A DNA stretch of 64,000 nucleotides from positions 1 through 64,000 of the forward strand of contig DAINRQ010000002.1 in NCBI GenBank assembly GCA_036741775.1, given 5' to 3'. The position numbers and the translations under genes are program-made. The stretch is from JAJKIV01 sp036741775 (GTDB lineage Bacteria > Gemmatimonadota > Gemmatimonadetes > Gemmatimonadales > Gemmatimonadaceae). The notes beneath the pieces were generated by a model. It saw only the letters and a program-made list of their open reading frames with translations, was not told where the DNA came from and made no database searches. Within the stretch, counting starts at the first letter, position 1, and each line of letters starts with the position of its first letter. Of the stretch, positions 42,422 through 52,293 are shown in pieces.

Positions 42422-44887
42422 TCAGCCTTCCGCCCTCAGTGCCTCCGTCGGATGGATCCTGAGCGCGCGCCGCAGTGGAACCGCGCATGCCGTGAGTCCC
42501 ACGATCAGCATGATGCCATCCGCAGCAAGGAGCAGCAGCACGTCGCGCATGGATCCCAAGCCTAGGAGCGCGGCCAGTCCGCTGCCGGCGAGCACCCCTG
42601 CGCTGATCTGCAGGAGCGCGCGCGAGAAGATGCTGGCCACGATACGTCCCTGACTCGCGCCGAGCGCGGCGCGAATGCCGATCTCGCGCGTCCGGCGAGC
42701 AACGGTGAACGACATCAGCGAATGGATGCCGGTCGCCGAGAGCAGCAACACAATGAACGAGATCAGCCACGCGACGCCGGTCAACGCCCAGTTCATCTGA
42801 GCCTCCCCGCCGCCCGCCAGAGCCAGCGGCCGGACGTCCGTCAGCCGGATCATGGGATCGACGTTGACCGCAACCGTACGCAGGCGCGCGGCGAACGCTT
42901 CGGGATCGCGCACCCGCACGGCGAGCTGGCCCGCGCGCCCCACGAGCGGCAGCGCCGGACGATACATGGCGGATTGCTCTTGCGGCTCCGGTAGCTGCCA
43001 GCCGAAGTCCTTGACCATGCCGATGATCTCGTACCACTCCTCGCCGCCAACGCTTTCGACCTCACCGGTGACGATGCGGATGCGTTGCCCGATCGCGTTG
43101 CGGCCGCCGAACACGTGGCGGGCAAAGGATTCGTTCACCATCAGGACACGGCCGGTCTCGAAATCGAGCGGCGCGAAGTTTCGACCGGCGACGACCGAAG
43201 TGCCGAAGGTAGCAAAGAACCCGGGAGAGACGTGCACGAGCGTGCTCCGGCGAATACCGGTCGACGGAATGCCGGTCGTCGTATCGACCTCGATCTGGTA
43301 CTTGAACTGGTCCTCTACCGGCAACCGATCGGCGAACGCGATTCGCTCGACACCTGGCTCCGCGGCGAGCCGTCGTTCCAGCTCCTCGTAGCTGGCGCGC
43401 GCGCGTGCGGCAAACGCGGCTGAATCCATCGCGTAGTCTTCGCGGTCCATGCCAACGGTCGCGATCAGGTATCGCTCCGCACCGATCCCTTCCGCTCGCT
43501 GCCGGAACCGGTTGGACTCGAAGACACCACCAGCGGCGAGGGGAATGAATGCAACGGTGATGGCGACCTGGACGACGATCACCGTGGTCCAGAACCCACC
43601 GAAACGGAGCCCGGAGCGCGCCGCACCCTCGTTGCGAAGCGCGTCCTGCACACTGATCCTCGTGACTCGGAGCGCCGGCAGAATGCCGACGATCGCCGCG
43701 CCCACCAGCGTGAGCAGCGCCGTGTACGACACGGTCCTCCACGACAGACTGTCGTCTATCCAGAACGGCACCGCGTCGCTGCCGACGAGCATGTTCAACC
43801 CCGAGCGCAGGGACAACTTCGCGACGATCAGCCCAACCACCGCTGCAACGGCGGTGAGCACCAGCGCCTCGATGAACAGCTGAGAAACGATGCGGCCACG
43901 GCTGGCCCCGAGCGCGGTCCTGACGGTGATCTCCCAGCCACGTGTGGCAGTGCGGGCGAACACGAGCGTGGCGACGTTCGCGCACACGACGCCCAACAAC
44001 ATCAGGAAAATGCCGTTCACGACGTACAGAATGCTCCTGAACATGCGCATCTGAGGGCCTTCGTTGAGCGGCTTCCCATACGGCGTGACGCGTGGTCTCA
44101 GATGCTTGTGCGTGTCCGGGTTGCTCGCCGTCAGGCGCGCCCCGATCACGGCCAGCTCCGCCCGCGCCTCATCGATCGATGTTCCCGGTGTCAGACGGCC
44201 GAACACGGACACGTCCGGCCCCGTGCGCGGCGTAACCGCCGACGCGACCACACGCAGTGGCGTCCAGATGCGCTCGCTCACGGGGAACCCGAATCCTGGC
44301 GGCATCACGCCGACGATCGTCGCGGCGGCGGTGCCCAGCTTCACCGTCTTGCCCACCACGTTCGGATCGCTCGCGAAGCGTGTCTCCCAGAGCGTGTGAC
44401 TCAACACGACGACCGGGGGCTCCGCCGGCCGCTCATCCTGCTCCGTCAGCGCACGACCGAGCAGCGGTGCCGTCCCCATCAGCCTGAACGCGTTGGCCGT
44501 GATCTCCGCACCTCGCACGGGCTGCACGAGTCCGTCCTGGGTGGCCAGGTTGCGCACGAAGGTGACTGCCGCGCCGAGATGATCGACGGTCCTGACCTGC
44601 TCGCGCCAGACCGAGAAGTCGTGGAGCAATCGCCCTTCAGGCCTCATCGCGCTCATGTCCCAGCCGCGGATCGAGATCACGCGGTCGGCATCCCGAATCG
44701 GTAGCCGCGGGTTCTGCCACTTGTTGACCGCTTCGAAGTAGAGCGTGCCTAACGCGATCGCCACCGCGATCGCCACCGTGCCGACCAGGGTGAGGCCGGG
44801 ATACCGCCCCAGCATGCGGACCCCGACCTTGAAATCGAGCCGGGAAAAGGCGAGCGAGCGCGGGCGGGCGGGGGGTCTGTCCATCAT
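42422..44887 (-). CDS. MacB/FtsX-type ABC permease
   Basis: An 821-residue protein from ATG 44887. Unlike the other two permeases it has only a short N-terminal lead (DRPPARPRSLAFSRLDFKVG) and no prefix domain. The rest follows the group: first helix GLTLVGTVAIAVAIALGTLY, MacB-like outer domain, FtsX helices, second outer core, second FtsX with TREIGIRAALGASQGRIV. The start overlaps the stop of the M1/ABC-2 fusion gene (ATGA), so the two are co-translated and may work together. No ATPase gene is near. Confidence 0.9.
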   Translation of the reverse strand: MMDRPPARPRSLAFSRLDFKVGVRMLGRYPGLTLVGTVAIAVAIALGTLYFEAVNKWQNPRLPIRDADRVISIRGWDMSAMRPEGRLLHDFSVWREQVRTVDHLGAAVTFVRNLATQDGLVQPVRGAEITANAFRLMGTAPLLGRALTEQDERPAEPPVVVLSHTLWETRFASDPNVVGKTVKLGTAAATIVGVMPPGFGFPVSERIWTPLRVVASAVTPRTGPDVSVFGRLTPGTSIDEARAELAVIGARLTASNPDTHKHLRPRVTPYGKPLNEGPQMRMFRSILYVVNGIFLMLLGVVCANVATLVFARTATRGWEITVRTALGASRGRIVSQLFIEALVLTAVAAVVGLIVAKLSLRSGLNMLVGSDAVPFWIDDSLSWRTVSYTALLTLVGAAIVGILPALRVTRISVQDALRNEGAARSGLRFGGFWTTVIVVQVAITVAFIPLAAGGVFESNRFRQRAEGIGAERYLIATVGMDREDYAMDSAAFAARARASYEELERRLAAEPGVERIAFADRLPVEDQFKYQIEVDTTTGIPSTGIRRSTLVHVSPGFFATFGTSVVAGRNFAPLDFETGRVLMVNESFARHVFGGRNAIGQRIRIVTGEVESVGGEEWYEIIGMVKDFGWQLPEPQEQSAMYRPALPLVGRAGQLAVRVRDPEAFAARLRTVAVNVDPMIRLTDVRPLALAGGGEAQMNWALTGVAWLISFIVLLLSATGIHSLMSFTVARRTREIGIRAALGASQGRIVASIFSRALLQISAGVLAGSGLAALLGLGSMRDVLLLLAADGIMLIVGLTACAVPLRRALRIHPTEALRAEG

Positions 44888-47800
44888 GGCACCTCTATCG
44901 GTTCGATATTGTCGCCCTCTTCCCAGTCGAGCAGGTTGTACGGGTCGATCCCGCCCCGCGCGGGCTTGTGCGGCACGATCACCGTGATCGTCTGCGTGCC
45001 GGAGCGGATGCGATGCTTGTGCACGTACAGCGGCTTGCCGAGAATCTCGCCCGGCTCGGCCGGGGCGAAGATCCCGATCTCCACCCACTCTCTCATCGGC
45101 AACTCCGTCTCACGGCCCGTGCTGTCGGCGGCCACCTTGCGCGCCTCCACCTCGAACGTCACCTGCCACGCGCCTGTTTCAGTCTGCACGGCGGTAGCCT
45201 GTTTCGTATCGAAGGTCCAGAACGTGTTCGCCTCGAACAGGTCGTGCAGCAGCGGTTGGAGTGAATCCGGCGTGACCGCCCGAAGCTCCCGGTACATGTC
45301 GAGTGTGGTGGCCAGGGATGACGCCTTCTTCTCCACGAGCGTGCGCAGCGCCCCGTTTACTCGGGTCTCGCCGACATACTCGGCGAGCGCGTACATCGCG
45401 TACGGGCCTTTGCGGTAATTGGCCCACGGATCCATGGCGCGAAGCAGCGGTAGTCCCGTGCGGATCGGAGGCCAGGGGTTCGGCTCGCGCATGAAGCTCA
45501 TGAACCGTCGCAGCGCTTCCCGGTCCTTTACGTTCTTCACGAGTTGCATCGCGGAGTACCACGCGAGGCCTTCCGAGATGACCCCGCCCCCCTCGGCGAA
45601 CGCGGGCTTGAGCTGCATGCCCCACCACTGATGCCCCATCTCGTGCGCGACGACCTCGAAGATCGCGTCGAAGCCATCGCCCTCTGGGTCCAGCAGGAAG
45701 AAGCCCTCCCCTCCGGTGATCACGCCGCTTCCGTCGACGCCCATGCCGAAGAAGTTGCCGGGCTGCTCGACGACCTGAAGGAACGGATACGGGTACGGAC
45801 CGAACTGCTCGGAGAAGTAGTCCAGGGATGCTCGGACGCCACGGAGCAGGCGCTCGAGGTGCTTCGTGTGTCCGGGGTGAAGGAAGATCTGGATGTCGAC
45901 CTCCTTCCATCGTTCGCGATGCACCGCGTAGTCGGCGGAGAAGAAGACGTGCATACCGCCGATGGGAACGTCGCTGGCGTAATGGAAGTAGCGACGACCC
46001 CCGTCAGTCCACGTGCGTCGCAGCTCACCTGGCGCCACGGCGACCTGGTCGGCGTCGGTGCTCACGATCGCGTCGAACGTCGCCGGAGCGCCGGCTATCA
46101 CGTTCGGATCGATGTCGCCGGGCGGAGGCAGGGTGAGCTGCCGTGGCAGGCCATGCTTGCGCCGGTCTTCTGCACTCCACAGCTCGCGCATCGGCTGGTA
46201 GCCGATAACCGGCAGGGCGGAGCCGGTCAGGTAGGTACCGTTTTCGAGGATCGCCTGCCCCGCTCCGTTGCTGCGAAGTCCACTGTTGCGGAAGCCTCGT
46301 CGCGCGAACTGCACATCGAAGCCGAGTGTCAGTGAGTCGCCGGGCTGGAGCGGCGTACCCAGCGCATAGATGTGGTGGCCCAGCGCTTCATCCGCCTCCA
46401 CCAGTCTTGCCGGGCGATCGAACGTCACCCGTGTGTCGACGTAGAACGCCGGCTCCAGATGCACGGTGACGATCGGCACATCGGTACGGTTGACGAGACG
46501 ATAGCTGCCGCGCATGGTTGCCGCTCGCCGCTCGGGATGGAGCTCCACCCGCAGATCCGTGTGAACACGCACGGGCTGTGGCGTGCCCTCGTACCTCCCG
46601 TACCGCCGCTCGTAGTCGGCGCGACGCTGCACCATCTCGTCGTCGGTGATGTACTCGTTGAGCACGTTCGTGTTGTAGAAGACGAAGCCGCCGAGCGTGA
46701 GAATGAGCGCGGCCGCCATCACCGCGGCGCTCGACGCCGTCCGAGTGAAGCGAAGCCGCGCGATGCGCAGTCGCGTCGCGAAACCGGACTCCCTGCCACG
46801 CACCCACAGGAGCCTCGCCGCAACTGCCAGCAGCAGCGCCCACGCCACCCAGTAGAGCTTGAACCACAGCCACGGGAGGACGGACCCGCCGAAGCCGCGC
46901 ATGTCCGTGAACGACCACGCCGGACTCGCGGAGTAGACGAGAAGATGGTGATGGATCCCGAGAAAGTCGGCGAAGATCAGCAGCAGGTACGCGATGAGCG
47001 CGACGAGCTGGCCGAGATACTTGTGATTCACGACGACCTGAATCGCGAGGGCGAGCATCGCGAAGAGCAGATACTCGGGCAGCTGAAAACCGAACAGGAC
47101 CTGCAGGTACCGCGCGATCTCGAAGTCGTAGTAGCCCCTGAGCGCCTGGGTCACGATGCCCGCGAGCGTCACGATCGCCATGAATGCAACGAGCACCGTA
47201 CCGAGCCCGAGGTACTTGCCGACGAAGAGGACCCACTCGGGCACCGGCGTGGCATCGACGTTTTCGCTCAGCCGCGCGTCCCGCTCACGCCAGACGAGCT
47301 CCCCGGCGAAGAAGATGATGAGCAGCGGCACCATCACCCAGAAGTTGATCGGGTCCGTGACCGGGAACGTCAGGTACCGCGAGATGATCTCGACCGTTCG
47401 CGGCAAAAGCGGCACGCCCCACTGCTGCAGCTCGATCTGCATCATCAGCACGAGCATCGTCGGGAAGGCGACGAGCAGGAACAGTCCCGGCAGGCTCGTC
47501 GCGATCGAGCGGAACGAGACCCGTGTCATCGCCAGCATCTGACGCAGGTGCGTCGCAAGGCTGAACGACTGACGCACGGTAGGGACGGCGATGGTGGTCC
47601 GCGCGGGCCCGGCAGTGTCCGGCGCCGGTGCGGTTCCGGTAAAGCGCCGCGGCAGCCGGCTCACCAGGACTGCCCTGAGCGAGCGGAGCGAGGCGAATGG
47701 GTCCGTCGGGGTACGATGCGCGAAGCGAAAGCGTGGATAGACCACCGCGACCGTGACGAGCGAGATCCCGATCCACACGAGCCGATTGAACAGCATCGGC

Positions 47801-48519
47801 CCCTCGAGCGTGAACATGCGGACGTTCTTCTCGACGATCGTCCAGTTCGACATCATCTCGTTCATGATCGCGAGCACGCCGATCGGATCCGACAGGAGGG
47901 CGATCTCCGGCTTCGCCAACCGCGACAGATACAGGAAGAGGGTGACCGGATAGGAAAGGAAGAAGAGGCCGAAGCTCCCGACGTAGGCCGCCATCGGCCG
48001 GCCGGTCAGCAACGCCGCCGAGAACTGCACCGTCGTGGCGATGACCACGTTAGGCAGCGCAACGAAGCCGTACGCCGCGACGTACGCGGCCGGCCGGAAC
48101 GGGCCGACGATCGCCGGATTCGCGCCGGGTCCATAGACCGCCAGCAGGCTCCCGATCTGCACGCCGAGCAGGATCAGCGCATGGAGGACCAGCGCGGCAA
48201 GGAATCGCCCTCCGAGATACTCGAGCTTGCTGGCGGGCGCGGTGTACATCAGCGGGTACATCCCCGTAGACACGTCCCGCGCAGCGGCTTCCCCCGCGAC
48301 CGGCGGCGCCACCAGCAGCCAGATCTGGCAGCTGAACACCGTCACGGACGTGATGATGAATGGCGAGTTGAGAATGAAGTCCTGGGGCAGCGTGACGGGG
48401 ACGATGGCCGACCGCGTACTCATCAGCGCGAACGCGATCAGCACCGCCAGCGACAGCCACACCCAGGGACGGCGCAGCTGGTAGGCGAGCTCGAAGCGGA
48501 AAATGCCCAGGAGCGTCAC
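44884..48519 (-). CDS. ABC-2 type permease fused to M1-family aminopeptidase
   Basis: A 1211-residue protein from GTG 48519. The N-terminal about 590 residues are membrane: two blocks of ABC-2-like helices (FELAYQLRRPWVWLSLAVLI, APPVAGEAAARDVSTG...YPLMYTAPAS; later VPLLIIFFAGELVWRERDARLSENVDATPVP). The outer C-terminal half is an M1 peptidase with HEMGHQWWG (His958, Glu959, His962) and the downstream Glu in ISEGLAWYSA. No ATP-binding gene is seen in the window, so the ATPase would come from elsewhere. The next gene, a MacB/FtsX permease, overlaps its stop. Export-coupled peptide processing is inference. Confidence 0.88.
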   Translation of the reverse strand: MTLLGIFRFELAYQLRRPWVWLSLAVLIAFALMSTRSAIVPVTLPQDFILNSPFIITSVTVFSCQIWLLVAPPVAGEAAARDVSTGMYPLMYTAPASKLEYLGGRFLAALVLHALILLGVQIGSLLAVYGPGANPAIVGPFRPAAYVAAYGFVALPNVVIATTVQFSAALLTGRPMAAYVGSFGLFFLSYPVTLFLYLSRLAKPEIALLSDPIGVLAIMNEMMSNWTIVEKNVRMFTLEGPMLFNRLVWIGISLVTVAVVYPRFRFAHRTPTDPFASLRSLRAVLVSRLPRRFTGTAPAPDTAGPARTTIAVPTVRQSFSLATHLRQMLAMTRVSFRSIATSLPGLFLLVAFPTMLVLMMQIELQQWGVPLLPRTVEIISRYLTFPVTDPINFWVMVPLLIIFFAGELVWRERDARLSENVDATPVPEWVLFVGKYLGLGTVLVAFMAIVTLAGIVTQALRGYYDFEIARYLQVLFGFQLPEYLLFAMLALAIQVVVNHKYLGQLVALIAYLLLIFADFLGIHHHLLVYSASPAWSFTDMRGFGGSVLPWLWFKLYWVAWALLLAVAARLLWVRGRESGFATRLRIARLRFTRTASSAAVMAAALILTLGGFVFYNTNVLNEYITDDEMVQRRADYERRYGRYEGTPQPVRVHTDLRVELHPERRAATMRGSYRLVNRTDVPIVTVHLEPAFYVDTRVTFDRPARLVEADEALGHHIYALGTPLQPGDSLTLGFDVQFARRGFRNSGLRSNGAGQAILENGTYLTGSALPVIGYQPMRELWSAEDRRKHGLPRQLTLPPPGDIDPNVIAGAPATFDAIVSTDADQVAVAPGELRRTWTDGGRRYFHYASDVPIGGMHVFFSADYAVHRERWKEVDIQIFLHPGHTKHLERLLRGVRASLDYFSEQFGPYPYPFLQVVEQPGNFFGMGVDGSGVITGGEGFFLLDPEGDGFDAIFEVVAHEMGHQWWGMQLKPAFAEGGGVISEGLAWYSAMQLVKNVKDREALRRFMSFMREPNPWPPIRTGLPLLRAMDPWANYRKGPYAMYALAEYVGETRVNGALRTLVEKKASSLATTLDMYRELRAVTPDSLQPLLHDLFEANTFWTFDTKQATAVQTETGAWQVTFEVEARKVAADSTGRETELPMREWVEIGIFAPAEPGEILGKPLYVHKHRIRSGTQTITVIVPHKPARGGIDPYNLLDWEEGDNIEPIEVP

Positions 48520-48625
48520 GACTTCACGGTGAGACGGGAGTCAGTGTAGATCGACTGTCTAAAGTGCTCTGCGCAACAAAGTACGATCCGACGTCACGCC
48601 CGTCAACAGCGCGAATCCGCCGCCC

Positions 48626-51031
48626 TCAATTCGGAGGCACCACCACGCCCACGCGCCCGATCAACGCCTTGTACGGCGCGGTGTCCCGGAGCGAATCGAA
48701 CGACACCATCGTCGGCATGAACGGCAGCGTGAACGCCCTCTCACGCTCCGCCTCCGCGAGCATCGCGAACGCCCTGGTCGTGTCGCCGAGGAGGCTATAC
48801 ATGGCCGCCAACCCGTCCGCCGAGACGTACCCGCGCCGGGCGGCATCCTGCAGCGCGCGGAGCTCCTCCCGTGCCGCCGCGGTATCGCCGAGCTGTACGA
48901 GCACCCAGGTGGCGTACGCGCTCTCGGCAGTCCCCGGCCGGACGATCCTGCGCGGAACCGTTCTTCGAGCCGAATCGGGCTGGTTCGTGCGGATGAAGGC
49001 GACGGCGAGCCCGACGCGGGCGTAGTAGGACGTGCTGTCGAGCTCCAGCGCGTTGCGGAAGTACCGAATCGCCTCGGCATCACGGTTCTGCTTGATGAGG
49101 ATGTTTCCACGCCGAGTCGCGATGACCGGGGAGAGCGGATCCAGGTCGTATGCGCGGGAAATTTCGGCGGTCGCCGAATCCATCTGACCCTGAAAGAGCC
49201 AGTACCAACTGTAAAAGAGGCGACCTTCGGCCGAACTGGGGTTGAGCTCGACGCCGCGCCGCAGCGACCGCCCCGCATCGGCCCAGTTCCACTCATAGAA
49301 CATCGCCACCATGCCTAACGAGGTATAGGCCTCGGCCAGGGTGGAGTCGAGCTCGAGTGCGAACCGCGCAGCGTCCCGTGCCTGGGGAAATACCTCGCGA
49401 GGCGGCTTGCTCTCGTACGGCGCCGACAGAACGTACGCATCGGCCAGGCCAGCGTACGCCGGCGCGAACGACGAGTCGCGCCTGATCGCGGACTCGAACG
49501 ATCGAATCGCCGCCGTCATCGACCCCGGTCGGCGCTGCCGGAGGAAGCGCCGGCCGCGCAAGTAGTCCTCGTACGCGTCGGGATCCCAGCTCCGTGGTCG
49601 TGCGAGGACGAGAGTGGGTTCGCCGCTCAACGTGCCGCTCAGCGCGCCGACGATGGCGCGAGCGAGACTGTCCTGAAGAAACAGGACGTTCCGAAGCTGG
49701 CTCGTGTACTGTCCGGCCCAGAGTACCGAGTCGCGGCTGACGTCCACGAGGCGGGCGGTGATGCGGACCAGGTCACCGTCCCGACGAACGCTGCCCTCCA
49801 GCACCGTGCCGACACTCAGCCGCTTACCGACCTCCTCGAGCCCCGTGTTTCGGCCCTTCATGGCGAAGGAGGACGTGCGCGAGGCAACTCGCAGCCCCGG
49901 AATGCGGCCTAACGCGCTGATCAGCTCCTCTGCCATGCCATCGCCGAAGTAATCGCTGGCCGAGTCGCCGTTCATGTTCTCGAACGGGAGCACGGCAACC
50001 GACCGTGGCGTGCGGGCGGCCAGCGACGGCGCGGGTGATGTTGGGCCCTCGCCTCGTCGCCACTGCGACACGGCGAGACCGCCGATGAGCACCGCGCCGA
50101 CAGCGCCAAGAACCGCGAATAGAACGCGCGGTCGCCGCGCCGGCAGCTCGACGCGGGGATCCGACGTCGACAGCCCCGCGAGGATCATCCGCAGCGAGTC
50201 CCGCACGGTTGCCGCGCTCTGTGGCCGGTCGGCCGGATCTCGCTCGAGCAGGTCGGCAACCAGGCGAACGAGCCGCGGCGGCGTCGATGATAACCTGGCC
50301 GAGAGCAACGGCGCGGGCTGTGTCAGCGCCGCGGCGAGCATCCCGGCGACGTCGTTTCCGGCGAACGGCCGGCTCGCGGTCAGAATCTCGTAGGCAACCA
50401 CGCCGAGAGCGTACAGATCCGCTCTGTGGTCGACACCGGGATCGCCAACCAGCTGCTCGGGCGCCATGTACACCGGCGTCCCGACCGACGCACCGGTCCG
50501 GGTGATGCTCGGACCGTGAAGGGATCGGTCCAGCGCCTTGGCGATCCCGAAGTCGGCGACCATGGCGTGGCCTTGGCCGAGCAGGAGGTTCTCGGGTTTG
50601 ATGTCACGGTGCACGATCCCCTGACCATGCGCGCACGCGAGCGCATCCGCGACTTCGGCGAGAATGCCGACCGCCTCGGCAATGGGAAAAGCCCCGTCGC
50701 GAGCCAACCGTGCGCGAACGGTCTCACCCTGGACATACGGCATGACGTAGAACAACTGCTCGCCCGTACCCGGGCTCGTCGCCACGCCGGAGTCGATGAG
50801 CCCCAGGATGTGCGGGTGTTGCAGGCTCGCCGTGAGCTTGATCTCGGCCAGAAACCGTTCGGTGCCGAGCGACGCGGCGACGTCCGGCCGGATCACCTTG
50901 ATGGCGACCTTGCGGCCGTGCCTAACGTCGTGCGCGAGGTAGACGGTCGCCATCCCACCCTCGCCGAGCAGGCGCTCGATCTGGTACTGTCCCGCCAGAC
51001 TCTGCGGAAGCGCCATGGGTGGCTGCGTCAT
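48626..51031 (-). CDS. Ser/Thr protein kinase with TolB/FlgO-like and TPR regions
   Basis: An 801-residue protein. Residues 15-280 are the kinase: GEGGMATVY (23-31), Lys45, HRDIKPEN with Asp143, DFGIAKA, VGTPVYMAPE. A membrane span lies at about 305-325. The outer part begins with VAVLPFENMNGDSASDYFGD and GMAEELISALGRIPGLRV (TolB/FlgO-like) and then TPRs (AAIRSFESAIRRDSSFAPAY, AEAYTSLGMVAMFYEWNW). It is complete, unlike the kinase at 5368, and shows what that one has lost. CGTTAGG occurs three times in the gene (49314, 49908, 50921). Confidence 0.92.
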   Translation of the reverse strand: MTQPPMALPQSLAGQYQIERLLGEGGMATVYLAHDVRHGRKVAIKVIRPDVAASLGTERFLAEIKLTASLQHPHILGLIDSGVATSPGTGEQLFYVMPYVQGETVRARLARDGAFPIAEAVGILAEVADALACAHGQGIVHRDIKPENLLLGQGHAMVADFGIAKALDRSLHGPSITRTGASVGTPVYMAPEQLVGDPGVDHRADLYALGVVAYEILTASRPFAGNDVAGMLAAALTQPAPLLSARLSSTPPRLVRLVADLLERDPADRPQSAATVRDSLRMILAGLSTSDPRVELPARRPRVLFAVLGAVGAVLIGGLAVSQWRRGEGPTSPAPSLAARTPRSVAVLPFENMNGDSASDYFGDGMAEELISALGRIPGLRVASRTSSFAMKGRNTGLEEVGKRLSVGTVLEGSVRRDGDLVRITARLVDVSRDSVLWAGQYTSQLRNVLFLQDSLARAIVGALSGTLSGEPTLVLARPRSWDPDAYEDYLRGRRFLRQRRPGSMTAAIRSFESAIRRDSSFAPAYAGLADAYVLSAPYESKPPREVFPQARDAARFALELDSTLAEAYTSLGMVAMFYEWNWADAGRSLRRGVELNPSSAEGRLFYSWYWLFQGQMDSATAEISRAYDLDPLSPVIATRRGNILIKQNRDAEAIRYFRNALELDSTSYYARVGLAVAFIRTNQPDSARRTVPRRIVRPGTAESAYATWVLVQLGDTAAAREELRALQDAARRGYVSADGLAAMYSLLGDTTRAFAMLAEAERERAFTLPFMPTMVSFDSLRDTAPYKALIGRVGVVVPPN

Positions 51032-51113
51032 GAGATAACACTACGCATCGTTCCGGGCGTAGCCAGACCGTCTGGCCTTGTGCGGTCTCGTGACATCGCT
51101 GCTCGCTTCCGCG

Positions 51114-51884
51114 TTACGACTCGTCCCGACGACCCCCGAGCAGCCCGCCAATCACGCGGAACGCCTGAAAGGACAATGGCGCCTGGCCGAGGTGGAACGC
51201 CAGCGAGCGGCGCCAAACCGAGGTGAAGCTCGTCAGCAAGTGCGGCATGATCGCGCCATCCGCGTAAACGTCGACGACGTGGTAAAGGGTTTCGGCGAGC
51301 TCGGCGGGTGCGGTTCGAACCAGCGACGTCGCGAGCAGCGCTCTCACGTCGTCGGCGCGGCGCCAGACGAGCGGTCGACTCGGATCATGAACGGTCTCGA
51401 AGTCGAACCACCGGGCGACTCCGGCCTCGCGATCGACCATCACGTTTTCCGCCATCGCGTCGCCGTGCGTGAAGCCTCTGGCGTGGAGGTCGGCGAGGGC
51501 GAGGACCGCGAGATCGATCGCTGTCTTGCGGACGGAGGCGTTTAACGCGGGATCCTCCAGCAGGGCCGCGAGCGTCTGGCCGCCCAGCCGAGGCAGCACG
51601 AGCGTTCCATCGGCGGTGATTCGAATCGACGTACCGTAGAGGCTTTCATACATCACGCGTTCCCGCGCCTCCCATTCGCGCTGCGGGAGGACCCGCACGC
51701 CGGTGTCCAGGATCCTGACCAGCGGATGACCTAACGATACCAGGAGCGGTGCGTAGGCCGCGCGCCATTTTCGCACCCGAAGCTCGCCGTCCTGATCGAC
51801 GAGTCGAACGTTCGAATACTTCGCGTCGCGGAGCAGTCGCCCGAAAGCGCGGCACAGGACGTAGTAGACGCGTGCCGGGAGCAT
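51114..51884 (-). CDS. Protein kinase-like (LPS/Kdo kinase-type) protein
   Basis: A 256-residue protein from ATG 51884 (an upstream GTG at 51959 would overlap the previous gene). The kinase-like active site is HGDAMAENVMVD with a downstream WFDFE, matching the HGD-x4-N and DFE pattern of Kdo/Rfa-type lipopolysaccharide kinases and similar small-molecule kinases. The N-lobe Lys may lie in RVRKW. Last gene of the five-gene operon; phosphorylation of the glycan or lipid product is a reasonable inference. CGTTAGG lies in frame at 51730. Confidence 0.65.
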   Translation of the reverse strand: MLPARVYYVLCRAFGRLLRDAKYSNVRLVDQDGELRVRKWRAAYAPLLVSLGHPLVRILDTGVRVLPQREWEARERVMYESLYGTSIRITADGTLVLPRLGGQTLAALLEDPALNASVRKTAIDLAVLALADLHARGFTHGDAMAENVMVDREAGVARWFDFETVHDPSRPLVWRRADDVRALLATSLVRTAPAELAETLYHVVDVYADGAIMPHLLTSFTSVWRRSLAFHLGQAPLSFQAFRVIGGLLGGRRDES

Positions 51885-51930
51885 GCCGCCCGTCAGCGAC
51901 GGTAACCCAGGCGTTGACAGGACGGTACCA

Positions 51931-52293
51931 TCAATCCCCGGAGAGCACGCACGCGACACCGATCAGGATCAGAACCGTGCCGATACCGTGAAGCCGCCGA
52001 AGCTGTTCGCCGAAGACGTAGACACTCGCGAGCGGCAGCAGCACGTAGGTGAGGCTGGTCAGCGGGTAGGCCCTCGACAACGGGGCGGCTCGGAGAACGT
52101 AGAGCCAGCAGACCGTCGAAGCGGCCCACGCAGCGAGCCCCGACAGGACGTGCGGGTTCCGGGCGGCGGCAAGCAGGAACTCGACGCCACCGAGCCCCGC
52201 GAGCCGTTGGGCGCCGGTCTTCAACAAGAGCTGTCCCAACACCGAGAACGCGACCGTGCCCAGAATCAGGACCATCGTCCTTCCTTGCATCAT
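51931..52293 (-). CDS. EamA/SMR-like small four-helix transporter
   Basis: A 120-residue protein from ATG 52293 with four membrane helices (MVLILGTVAFSVLGQLLLKT, HVLSGLAAWAASTVCWLYVL, YPLTSLTYVLLPLASVYVF, LHGIGTVLILIGVACVLSG). The motif LSRAYPLTSLTYVLLPL recalls the ArnE/ArnF flippase-type EamA proteins that move lipid-linked sugars. Its start overlaps the GT2 stop (ATGA), so it is translationally coupled to the glycosyltransferase. Confidence 0.78.
   Translation of the reverse strand: MMQGRTMVLILGTVAFSVLGQLLLKTGAQRLAGLGGVEFLLAAARNPHVLSGLAAWAASTVCWLYVLRAAPLSRAYPLTSLTYVLLPLASVYVFGEQLRRLHGIGTVLILIGVACVLSGD

Noticed and set aside
46372..48549. 725-codon plus-strand ORF
   Set aside because: It is antisense to the M1/ABC-2 fusion, is rich in Arg/His/Asp/Glu, has no domain, and arises from high-GC codon structure.
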